From: Pomphorhynchus laevis | Taxonomy: Eukaryota > Acanthocephala > Palaeacanthocephala > Echinorhynchida > Pomphorhynchidae | Direction: 5' to 3' | Assembly (NCBI GenBank): GCA_012934845.2 | Contig: WNNJ02003720.1 | Span: 186,001 to 250,000, forward strand | DNA length: 64,000 bases | Shown: in pieces, positions 11,986 through 22,261 of the stretch | Layout of the letters: each line of letters begins with the position of its first letter | Position numbering within the stretch: position 1 is the stretch's first letter | The notes under the pieces: model-generated | Database searches by the model: none | Told to the model about the DNA's origin: nothing | The model's input: the letters and a program-made list of their open reading frames with translations, nothing else | Program-made: the position numbers and the translations under genes

Positions 11986-12740
11986 AAATATATGAAATAT
12001 ATGTTTCGATACATTGATGATATATGTGTATTTAATTCTAATAATTTTTATTCAATTAGTGAGCACATTTATCCAGAAAGCCTTATTCTTAACAAAACCA
12101 ATATTGATGATAAAGAAGGTGTATATCTAGATATGAACATTAAATTAACATTAACTAAAACTACTATTAATTTATATCGTAAAGATGACATATTTAAATT
12201 TACAAGAAACATATTTTTGCATGAGCATTCATGCATACCATATAATATAAAATATAATACATTAAATAATGAAATTTTAAGAATTGCAACAATATGTAAT
12301 GATATTGGCTTTCTTCAAAATCATTTAAATAATTTAATAGATACATATTTTAAACTAGGTTACTATAAAAATAACATCAAGCAGAAAATAGTAAAATATA
12401 TAAATCAACACAATAATATAAAAATAAATTTAAACTCTTAAGTGGCAAATTTTTATGGATGGATATAAATAATTTACTTTGTATTAGAATAAGATACTAA
12501 CTAGTTTTATCAGAATAAATACATCATTAGCATGTATTTGGCCCCACTGCTATGTTGGGTAGAGGAGTTAGGGGCCGAAACCTGATAGCATAGCAGTTCC
12601 TCCTGATGACCTCTAATTCTTATTCTGATACAACGTCTGTTATTTATTAGTCAATTCATAAAAATGACGTTTATTTGTTTATTTTATAATTATATTAAAT
12701 ACGTAGACTCAGTTAGCTGATTTGATATGTATTGTAAAAT
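11985..12740 (+). mobile_element. Penelope-like element, RT C-terminal part and 3' end
   Basis: An open frame at 11992-12441 (149 codons) begins with FRYIDDICVF, the catalytic YIDD box, followed by the YLDMNIKL and NLYRKDD blocks typical of Penelope-type RTs after the palm. It lacks the upstream fingers, so the copy is 5'-truncated. The frame is followed by the structured family B tail (hairpins at about 12515-12625) and the conserved end GACTCAGTTAGCTGATTTG near 12707. A longer decayed relative lies at 40.8-42.3 kb, about 90% alike over this ORF by eye. Confidence 0.75.
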
Positions 12741-12891
12741 GGTTGAATAAAAGCCTATATACATTGTCATTCAATATCGATCTAACATAATGTGATAGAT
12801 AATGAGGCACTCATAATGATATTTAAATGTTTACAGCAAAGCTTATTTGAAGAACAACTTGAACAATTAATACAGCCAAATTGTGTAAGAT

Positions 12892-13206
12892 TTAATCAAA
12901 CAAGTATCCATTGTGTCGGCATCGCATGTTACTTAACGGGTCCGTTAGTTGACCAACTTTGTAGACAATTTCTCGCAATTCATACACTTCTGAAGCGTTT
13001 CTGCACTTAAATTTTGGTCTTTCTGAAATGATTACGATATCACCAATATTGACTTTTTCATTTTCATTAAATGTGCGAATGTAATTACTTTTGTTAAAGT
13101 ACATATTTAAATCCGGGTCAAACTCCATTTGCATACACTCGACTAGTACTTTTTGCAAGCTAGGTACATTTCGTATTATCTTGCCCATCAATAATCTTGC
13201 CGACAT
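12892..13206 (-). CDS. MRPS17: Mitochondrial ribosomal protein uS17m
   Basis: Encodes 104 aa with the OB-fold signature of mitoribosomal small-subunit protein S17, which binds 12S rRNA. MGKIIRNVPSLQKVLVE matches the MGKVIGTKMQKTAKVRV type start, MYFNKSNYIRTF matches KYFNKRKTYFAH, KVNIGDIVII matches CTVGDIVLL, and EIVYKVGQLTDP matches EIVFKVGKVIDP. The start is taken at ATG-TCG-GCA (13206); a second in-frame ATG lies six codons on. The gene is a single exon; the human protein is about 130 aa, and the difference is at the ends. It lies just downstream of a PLE tail and keeps an intact frame, so it looks functional rather than a dead retrocopy. Confidence 0.85.
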   Translation of the reverse strand: MSARLLMGKIIRNVPSLQKVLVECMQMEFDPDLNMYFNKSNYIRTFNENEKVNIGDIVIISERPKFKCRNASEVYELREIVYKVGQLTDPLSNMRCRHNGYLFD

Positions 13207-13284
13207 CAATGCGGATGTAATAAATAATATCTTAAACTTATACAACTAGAATAAACAAGTCTAAAAACGGTAAAACAATGAAGT

Positions 13285-13402
13285 TTAAAATTCTGCATCA
13301 GGTGGACTGCTCGCTTCATCGTGTGCATCGCGGTGTAGATCATCGTGAGAAGACCCCACGCAAGAACTTTCAGTGCTGTCTTCGAATATGCCGCTCTCTG
13401 AG
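13285..13402 (-). CDS. Possible 3'-terminal exon of an unidentified gene
   Basis: On the minus strand a good acceptor (TTTCTCCAG, ending at 13403) is followed by 39 open codons ending in TAA. The peptide is acidic and serine-rich (for example SESGIFEDSTESS, then HDEASSPPDAEF) and less AT-rich than its surroundings. No domain is recognised. Further upstream exons would have to lie beyond the transposons at 14-26 kb, or they are lost. It could also be chance. Confidence 0.35.
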
Positions 13403-13869
13403 CTGGAGAAAGATGTAGTGAGCCGATTGAAGATTAAATCAAAATTCGATGCAATTCCGTTAATATTTAACTATTCCGTTAACTATGTCTCTGAATAGTT
13501 TTAGTAGATCGGTTAGGTTTATTTACTACTAGAGCACTTTGAAATTCGAACTTGACACCGTTGATTAGAGTTGAGCAATCGCAAAATAAAACAATTCAGA
13601 GAACGAATGTACAATCTCGCAGTGATTATATCACAGTTCAACTCGGTTAGAATATATCACGTGACTCATCAATAAGACAATCAAAATTGTAAGCAAGAAT
13701 AAAACTTGCATTATACAAGTTCTTCCATACCATCCAATACTGAACTCGGTACATAATAATAAAGAGTGAACCCGCTTCTCTCAAATCGATCTTTAATACA
13801 ACTTTTTTAATTAACACGAACAAGAAGTATAAACCTGTACGCTTTTTTACAAATTTCGTCGGGAAGCTT

Positions 13870-14150
13870 AATCCGGAATGCGCCTACCACAGACGCCAAG
13901 CCCCCAATGGGGCGTTTCGACCTTAGTCTACTCATCACTACAGGGTGGTCTCATAAGTGTGGCCCTGTAGCTACACAACTTCGACATTACTAACTCCTCA
14001 GTAAACCTCTGAATGGAAGTCACTAAGCGCACGCTCCTCCACCGGTTACCAGCCTTACATCTGGTAGGGTTTGCTAAAGCAGTGGCTTCACAGGGCAGCA
14101 CATGTGCTGTCGTTCCTTTCATCATCAGCTAACTGAGTTTGCTGATCAAG
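13870..14150 (-). repeat. GC-richer repeat with decayed type I hammerhead
   Basis: On the minus strand, within about 13880-13960, a near core GUGAUGA (first base changed) is followed by GAC/GUC that can form stem II, GAAA, a stem III of ACGCC with GGCGU, the cleavage triplet GUC, and GUGG that pairs with an upstream CCAC. Order and parts are those of a type I hammerhead, but C3 is lost and stems I and II are broken by extra bases. The remainder of the repeat is not recognised. Confidence 0.4.
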
Positions 14151-14299
14151 CAACACACTTGTATACAGCATTTGTATACAGCATTTAGCATTTGCGCTGG
14201 AGCTTTGAAGACGAATTTGAACACGACAATAAATTGTAGGTAAATCGAAAGCATGATGGTACGATGTATGATCAAAACGACGAAGACTGAGGATAATTC

Positions 14300-15880
14300 G
14301 GACTGCTGCGTTTACGATGCGTTGTAGTGGAAGAACAGTGGATTTAGGTGAGTTGGAAAATATACTAAGACAGTTTTCAAGTCTTGAGAAATGGAGAGAA
14401 TATATGAGTCATACAAGAAGGGGAATCGATCAATCTACGAATTTGACGGAGGTTGCGGAGAATCAAGGTAGATGTGCGTACTTTGTCTTTAACGAAAGGT
14501 TTTAGTGAAAGTCGGTTGTCGAAATGGAAGCCTAAGAAAACGAGAATGTCATTGATAGGAAGAATTGTAGAATTTAATGATACGGAGGAAAGTTCTAAGC
14601 TAGAGCATCGAGGAAGGATCCACATTATTTTGGATTTATTAGGATTCAGAGTAAGACGAAGAGAAAAAAGATGATTGAAAATTGAGGCAAGACAGTTGGA
14701 AGCAGAAACACTAAGATCATGAATACGATAAGCCGGTGCATGATCATAGCTGAGAATGTCATCGGCATATTGCATAGCATGAAAGTTAAATGTACGAGAA
14801 ATAGAAGACAAATCACCGAGAAGAAGAGAGAAAAGCAAAAGGCCTAGTACGGAGCCTTGTGGAACACCAAACGGGATGGAAGAAGGATGGGAAAGAGAAG
14901 AGTTAGAACACACGCGAAAAGTACGGTTTGATAGATATGAAGAAAACCAAGCTACAGTGAGTAGAGAGAAGCCATTATCATGACGAAGACGATGAAGAAT
15001 AATTGTGTGATCGACGATGTCAAAGCAGATGAGAGATCAAGAGAAACTACATAATTTTTGATCGCGCGAGATGAGTAAGTCGTTATAAACTCTAAGACAT
15101 GCAATTTCAGTAGAGTGATTAGAGCGAAAAGCAGCTTGGAAGGGAGGAAACAAGTTGAAGGAAAATATATATGCATTAACTTGATTGAGAACAAGACGCT
15201 CAAGGAGTTTGGATAGAGTTGGGATAAGTGAGATAGGACGGTCCGAAGATGCTAATGAGGGGTCAAGAGATTGCTTTTTGAGGAGAGGACGAACAGTGGC
15301 GCATTTCCAATAGGAAAGAAATGTGCGGCTACGGATAGACAAGTTGAACAATGTGGTTAGGAAGGGTAAGATAGATGAGCAAATATTTTTGAGTAATGAC
15401 AGAATAACTTCATCAAACGAAAGGTGAAGAAGGTGGAATAGCTATGGGAGGGAAGTATTCAAAGGGAAGAGAGGATATAAGGGGTATATATGTAGAAAAG
15501 AAAGTAAATTAGATAGCTTAGATTGTAGATAAGAAGAAAATTCATCAGGATTTATGTTACAAGGGTTAGGTGCTCTTGAAAGAATTGAGTTTAAGATTTT
15601 CCAGTGAGATTTATAGTTGGGAGAGGACTCGAGTTGATTTCGCCAAAAGACAGTACGCTTAGTACGCATAAGAATGAGATGGGAACGGCGGAGAGAAAGA
15701 TAGGAAGCACGGATATTTGAAGTGAGTGTGTTTGAAGAACGTTTAAGAAAACGATTAAACACACGAAAAGAGTGACGGAGTCTACGCTTAGAAATACAAC
15801 AGTCGGAATCGAACCAGGGAGCATGGCGCAAGCGCTGAAAACGTCGGGGTCGAATGGGCAGAAGGTCATTAAGGATCGAC
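14300..15880 (-). mobile_element. CR1/Jockey-like LINE, 5'-truncated copy
   Basis: Minus-strand fragments carry the RT of a non-LTR retrotransposon: DRPISLIPTLSKLLERL near 15.25 kb, AAFRSNHSTEIACLRVYNDL near 15.1 kb, FGVPQGSVLG then MQYADDI near 14.78-14.86 kb, and a thumb segment LTLNPNKSKIMW. The catalytic YADD is intact. The reading frame is broken at least three times, and the endonuclease and ORF1 are missing. Sequence blocks match the longer copy at 22.3-26.0 kb. Flanking target duplications were not found. Confidence 0.85.
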
Positions 15881-16294
15881 GTAAGTTCAGAGTAAGTACA
15901 TGCTAAAATTCTTAGTATAGTTAAGTAAAATTTAAAGTACGAGTTAAAGCTAAGTTAAAAGTACAAGTAAAAATACAATTCAAATTAGGTATGCAAATTA
16001 GTCAATATCTATCAGGAAGTTTATGTCGATTTAATGAGTGCCAACCATGAAAACGACCAATAAAGTAATACGGCTCGTGTAAGCAATGTATATTCACAAT
16101 AGTAAAAAGACAGCTTACGGTTTCCTCTCCGATGAACAATTCGTATATGAACGAATAATAAAAATTCGGTGTGTGGTGGATTCCAATTGCGAATAATAGT
16201 TACCGCCCACACCTCTATAAAACACAAAAATTGTGTAATTTGGTATATAAGCCAAATATAAACCAGCATTTCGACGACAAGGAGTTCAGCAGAA

Positions 16295-16420
16295 ACAGTA
16301 AAAGGACTGAAACACGAAATGTAGGCGTGGACTCACTGCTGATGAGGTACACCCACGCTGATTGTAGTGTACAGTAATGCTGATAGGATTGAAACAACCA
16401 CATAAGGATAATATTAAAAC
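16295..16420 (+). repeat. Dispersed repeat with type II-like hammerhead order
   Basis: A copy of the 2.9 kb repeat in the plus orientation: GAAACA-(5 nt)-UGUA, then a weak hairpin and CUGAUGA. Around it a perfect GCGTGG/CCACGC stem encloses the CUGAUGA segment. The stem II strand next to GAAA is degenerate. Confidence 0.35.
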
Positions 16421-16619
16421 GACCAATTAAGAAATAATTATATAAGATTTTATACAATCTATATTTATATCAAGTTAAAATTTAGAATTGAAATTTAAAA
16501 TAATCATCATGTCATTTAAAATGTCATCAGTAGGAAATGATACATCTGTGGTATTGGATAAGGGACATTAACACACTTGTCAACTTAATAACAGAAAAGC
16601 TAAAAGCGCTTATATAACA

Positions 16620-17470
16620 ACAATATGCAAGATCACGAGTGACCAGAGTTTGAGAGATATTCATCTCCAGAGTCTGAGAGATAAATTAACTTCTGATTTC
16701 AAAAAACGAGGCTATCCACACAAATTAGTGTATAGTATAATTAAAAAATCAAAAAGAACGAAACGCGAAGATATTCTAAAGAAACTGAAAATAGAGTCCA
16801 GTAAGTCTAAGCCGGCTGCATACATCGAATATCATCCTGCCTTACATAAACTACCTAAGGTTATTTGTTATGCTCACAGAAAACTACCTGGGGATCTTCA
16901 AGTGTCAGTCAATGAACCAAAAGTATATTTTAAATATTCTAAAACACCAAAAAATGAACTTGTTCGTTCTAAATGCCGTTATCAAGCCCCAGAAACATCA
17001 CAAAACTCTAAGACGGGAACCATTCAGTGTAAAAGCTAGATGTAAATGTTGTAACAACATCGAAGAATCAAACACTAACGTTTCTACAACATGATTAGAA
17101 CCACAGCTCGGAAATTATTTGACTGCTATACACCACACGCTATTTATGCAGCTAATGTATGATATGCGGAATACAATATGTCGGCGAGATAGGTAATTGC
17201 TTAAGGATACCATTAAACAACAAATGAAGTGACAGAAAATATCTCCGTAGTCATCGGGATGGCATTATTTCACATAAAATTAAAAAAATAATGGCGACGA
17301 TGTTATTTAATACAAAATACTAGATAGTTATGAAGATTTCAAAGAACGAAAAGCAAAATAAATGAGTGGATTAGACAATTAATAACTGATTATCCATATG
17401 ACGCAAACACATCATATTTACCAGGCTCCAGGAAGCCCATTTAGAAAACCACCCGGCATCATGAATATAG
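16620..17470 (+). mobile_element. Penelope-like element, RT end and GIY-YIG endonuclease
   Basis: An open frame at 16650-17039 encodes the stretch between RT and endonuclease: FKKRGYPHKLV, AYIEYHPALHKLPKV, NELVRSK. Past it, with at least two frameshifts, come FDCYTPHAIYAANV and GEIGNCLR, the GIY-YIG part, and YPYDANTSYLPGS, the usual C-terminal WI..L.T..P block. PLEs use this endonuclease for target cleavage. The RT palm is missing, so the copy is truncated and dead. Downstream (about 17685-17735, minus strand) a CCAGTCAGGGCGAAACGTTT block resembles a decayed PLE hammerhead end. Confidence 0.75.
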
Positions 17471-17474
17471 AAAG

Positions 17475-18080
17475 AGAAATAAGTTGATAAATATTAAGCT
17501 GATGAGATAACAAACACCGAAATATTTGTGAAATAAAACAACTTGAAATAGTTTTTCGTTTTAACAGTTTCAATTTTTTTCTACAAATATTTATGGAATC
17601 TGAAATAGATTCCGTCTTTCTTATTAAGAATTCCATCAGCTTCAACTATATATTATTAAAAGATTAAAACGGCAATAAACAACGGTTTATTCAAACGTTT
17701 CGCCCTGACTGGCTTTTTCAATTGTATAATTAATCAAAACTATTTCAAATCTCTATCGGTGTCCACTAAGGGAACGTCCTTTCACCACTTCTGTTTTTTT
17801 CTGATCATGGATACCATGACCCTTCCTCATGACCCTTTCTCATATAGAAATCTGCAATGTGGTGGCCTAATAGTGATCCCATTTATTCACCATCTATTTG
17901 GAGAAAAGTTATATTCTGAAAATAAAATGGAGTCGATGTTGCGCACATGTTAAATAGCTTAATCATAGTATGTTTCTGAATATCTGACTGAATATCTTTC
18001 GGAGTACTTGACGTCGAATCGCTTTTTACGAACGTCCATGTTCAAGAAACTATCCAAATCATTATGTACAAAGTATTTAG
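17475..18080. other. Spacer between PLE and Ty3/Gypsy fossil
   Basis: Open frames here (for example 17759-17953) show no family resemblance. Nothing else recognised. Confidence 0.4.
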
Positions 18081-18083
18081 CAT

Positions 18084-21000
18084 TGTAATAAATGAAGACC
18101 AGCCTTGGTTTTATTCAACAATCTAAAAGGTTTACAAGTACATTAGTATCAATATCATCACATCTTCCCCTTCTTAATAATTGAAACGTTTACTTCGTGT
18201 TATTATTCTTCCACGCCTTGATCGCTGTGGTAAGAAATCGAAGACCGACGATTCGTTGGATGTATTCAAATCCTCACCTGCTTTTGTAGTCTCATGGGGT
18301 CTTTTGCATCAGCTTGATCGTTGACAGGCTCTTCTTCTTGACTTTGAGGGATATTTGTTGAAGATTGAACGTGCATACTCAAATGATTCTCTAAGGTTGG
18401 TACACCAACCTCACGATCTAGGTCACCATCGTTTGCATGCTTTACAGGTAAATCATTTTCTATGTCTTCATAAGCCGGGGGAGCCAAATCACTTGTCAAC
18501 ACTGTGATTTCCCTTCCATCAATATATCTGATACGAGCATACAATTGCGTTGATGAGATTATGTCGATTGGATGCACTAGTGGATCTGACTTTGTTTGTC
18601 TTGTAAAATTGCGTACAAGTACCTTTCCTTCTAATAGTCAAATGAGCATAGAGTAACCGTTTCCCGATTTGCGTTGATAATTAAACAGACGTTCATGTGG
18701 AGTCTGATTGGCGGCGGTGCACAATAGTGATCGTATTGAATGTAAAGCCACGTCGAGTACTGTTTTCCAATACTTATACTCGAGATTACGAGATTTCAAT
18801 GCTAGCTTTATCGTTTTCCAAATTACCCCGTTGATCCTTTCGCATTGTCCATTGCATAGGGTGGTACGGAGTACTGTGAGAAATTACTGTTCCATTTTGC
18901 CAGAGGAAGTCTTGTACATCACGGGACATAAACTGCATTCCTCGATCGCTATGCATAGCTAATGGTGTACCGAATATCACAAATAGACATTGAAGGCATT
19001 GTATTACTGTTGTGGAAGACATGTCTCGGCACGGGAATGAATACAAAGGGAAAACGAGAGTACTCATCCACTAATACGAGGAGATATTTGTAACCGTCCA
19101 CAGAAGGTTTGGGACCAACAAAATCCATTGCTAGCCTTTCAAAGGGTTTTCTGGTGGAAACTAGAGTTGCTTGCAAGGGTCTATGGAATACAAGTTTTAA
19201 TTCAGCGCATAATTCACAAGTAAAGCAAACACGACGAACATCTTCAATTGAGAAGGGAAAGTTCTTTTGTCGAATGCAGTGATATAGCCTCGTGACATCA
19301 GAATGACACAAAGTATTATGGAGATGTTTCAGAGTTCTGTCTTTGTTTAAAGAACAAATCCTAGAGAATGTGTCAGCCACCGCATTCAAGTGTCCAGTCA
19401 ATATTTTATAGTGTATGAGTAGTTTGTTAGCTCGAGCTTCCACCGTAATAATTTTTCATTCTTGATCTGTTTCTTGGAATGCTGGTTAAATATGAACGAT
19501 ACAACCTGCTGATCGATCAAGATTACAAAGGGTTTAATCATCAAGCATTCACGCCACTTTCTAACGGCTTCAACAATCGCAGCAGCTTCTCCTTCGACAG
19601 TCGAATGGTTTTTCTCAGATTTAGATAGACTTGTTGAGAAGAATGCCACTGGTTTGTTTTCTTGTGATAGCACAGCTGCCCTAGCGTCTCGAGAAGCATC
19701 CGTCTCCACACAGAATGGTATATTTTCATTGATAGTGACTAGAGAGGCATCACCAATATCGTTCCTAAGATTTTCGAAGCATTGAATTTGCTCTTGATTC
19801 AACGGAAATTCTTTACAGTTTAACAGTGGCCTTATTTTGGCCGAATAGTTTTGAATCCATTGACTATAGTAACTAAACAGCCCCATCACTCTTTTCAATG
19901 CAACCAAATTTTTGGGTTTCGGCATATTATGTACCGGCGCTAATCGTTCAGGATCAGGACGAATCGTACCACCTGCGATTAGATGCCCAAGAAATGTGAG
20001 ACTGTTTTGCCTATATAAGCATTTTGAATTATTTAACTTCATTCCGTACTTTCCCGTAATCGATTATAAAGCCCTCAAGTTACTATTGCGTTCGTCCAAA
20101 GTAGTACCAGCTACCACAACATCGTCGATATAAACAAACGTATTCTTCAGCTTGTTATGGTTGATTATTTCGGTCATTACTCTTTGAAACACCGCGACCG
20201 AGTTAGTCAATCCAAAGGGAACCCCCTTGAATTGAAACAGACCACCTGCAGCTTGGAATGATGTATACCACCTATCCTCAACTTTCATATGACATTGATA
20301 GTAGGCTGACTCAAGATCAAGCTTCGAAAACACTTTCGAATTTCGAAAGTTCTTGTATCATGTGGCCTATATGTGGCATCGGAAAAGCGTCAACGTAAGT
20401 GAATCGATTTATGGTTGCTGAATAATCGATTACCATTTGTTGCTTATGTCGCTCTGAGTGAGTTACGACAACTTAAGCTCTTTATGGAGATGTTGATGGT
20501 TCAATAACGTCTTCTTTTAGTAGTTTAGGTACCTCTTTTTCCGTAAACTCTTAGTCGACATTTGTATACTTCCTTGGCTTTGTAGCTATCAGTCTTATAT
20601 TTTCAGCAAGATTTGAGAATAGTGAATGGGGAGTGATTCTAAGGCACTGCATTGCTGACAATACTAGTTCTTTCCAACTGCGGGACCTATCAAACTCGAA
20701 TGTAACTGCCTTGTTGCGTCTCATAAAATCCTGTCCGAGAATGACCGACGAACACAGATTGTCTAAGAGTAATAATTTCGTTGATGAGAAAGTCTTTCCT
20801 ACAATATTGATATCGGCAAAACAGTGTCCGACGGTTTCGACGTTCTGATTTGCTGCCGCCAACGATATTGTCTCTTGAGAGTGCATAACTTTTAGATGAG
20901 CATCTTTTGCAATTTGAGGTAGAGTAAAACTTCTTATGCTACCACTGTCGACGAGAGAATATGTTAGGTGATTATTATTCAAGCTGACACGTACTGAACT

Positions 21001-22260
21001 GAAATCATGAATTGGTATGGCTGCATGGGTGCATGCCAATCGATTGTTTACTGCATCACAATGAGATTTTGAATTTGACGTGGATCGACATATCGTAGAA
21101 AAGTGACCTCGCTTTCCACATCGGAAACAAGTAGCGTCTCTTGCTGGGCATTGTGATCTCCGATGAACATCTCTTCCACAAAAATTGCATTTCCGTGTAT
21201 CTCTAGAATTGACTAGAATCTCACGTCTTCTCATGGATGCCGACAACGTGTCACTGGTCTCTCCATCACTCTCTTGTTTTCCCAGTACATTCGATGGATA
21301 CGAAGTTGATGCCGAATATATTTCTTGAGTGATAAATGATTGCGCGGTTGTCTGTGCTGACTCTAATGACTGAACAGTGTTTACAGCGTCTTTAAGACTT
21401 AAGGTGGTGTGCTCTAGCAAGCGTTGACGAATTGAATTGTTCCTGAGACCTGCAATAAAGGCATCCCGAATAACTTCTTCGGCATATTGTGTACTGGTAA
21501 CATTTTTGAGATCACAATCTTTAGATAGGTATATATTATATTATTATAGGAACGAATAAGAAAATATCCTTTATTTGATTAAAATTCTATATTTCGATAG
21601 CTTCTGCTATCATCATCAGGATTAAAAAAATGTTTCACAATTTTTTACCCGTGTTTCCAACATTTATACAAAAATACCAGCATTGATGTGCCCCGCATTT
21701 CTACTTCAAAGAAAAAGAAAATTCCGAGAAACAAAACAATCATACACTAAAATTTTACACACATTTTAAAAACAACAAAAAGAAAGAAAATAAAACAGAA
21801 TCATAAAACGAAATAAAATTAAAATCATAAAATAAGTGACAAAAAATACGAATTAAATACTAAAAATAATTTAAAAGTAGAGTAATGAATTATAATTTTA
21901 TCTAAACCAAAACAAAATAATAATACAATTAGAAAAAAACGAACTGAAAAAAATTAAAATAATGTAATATTGGAATAATTAATTATAATTTAATTTAATT
22001 TAGATAGGTGTTTAAGTTGGTGAACGTAATCTGATACATTTCGTCGTCTTTTTGTTTCCGTGTTGCTAACGTATGACGCGCGAAAATCAGGTTCTTCGGC
22101 TTATCGAATATTTCGTTAAGTAGTCTGATAGCGTCTTCGAATATTGGGCATTCGGATATTAGTTCGTACACGTCTGAAGAAATATAATTAGTTAAAAAAG
22201 ATTTATTTAACGTGGCAAATGCGTGCCAGCGCACGCTTACATGACGACAACAAAACATAA
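18084..22260 (-). mobile_element. Ty3/Gypsy LTR retrotransposon fossil
   Basis: An old broken copy running from high to low coordinates: gag (about 22.26-22.0 kb and 21.5-21.3 kb), two zinc knuckles (about 21.2-21.1 kb), aspartic protease with VDSG (about 20.95 kb), RT with YIDD (about 20.1 kb), RNase H (about 19.7-19.5 kb), and integrase with a zinc-binding head and catalytic core (about 19.3-18.8 kb). The tail at 18.27-18.58 kb is probably integrase C-terminal. A polypurine tract (18163-18174) adjoins a TG...CA segment at 18084-18162 that may be a short or partial 3' LTR. No 5' LTR is seen. Family features suggest the CsRn1/Kabuki-like group (inference). The coding region carries roughly six or more breaks. 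It is interrupted by a 468-bp insertion at 21531-21998, and a LINE lies against its 5' side. Confidence 0.85.
21531..21998 (-). mobile_element. HHR-bearing insertion with 11-bp target duplication
   Basis: A 468-bp insertion in the gag region of the Ty3/Gypsy fossil, flanked on both sides by TTTAGATAGGT (21520-21530 and 21999-22009). No protein-coding frame. Near its 3' end on the minus strand (about 21580-21626) lies a hammerhead motif: CUGAUGA-U-GAUAGC-AGAA-GCUAUC-GAAA-UAUA. The layout fits the 3' end of a 5'-truncated PLE copy, but no RT is present to prove it. Confidence 0.75.
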
Positions 22261-22261
22261 A

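Noticed and set aside
12540-12625. PLE family B tail read as a hammerhead (it has CUGAUGA, GAAA and GUA/GUC followed by GAGGA that pairs with UUCCUC).
   Set aside because: The strand order would be permuted, and copies at 39.1 and 54.9 kb show that the GA of CUGAUGA covaries as part of the closing stem (GGTC/GACC, GGCC/GGCC), which fits a plain hairpin better.
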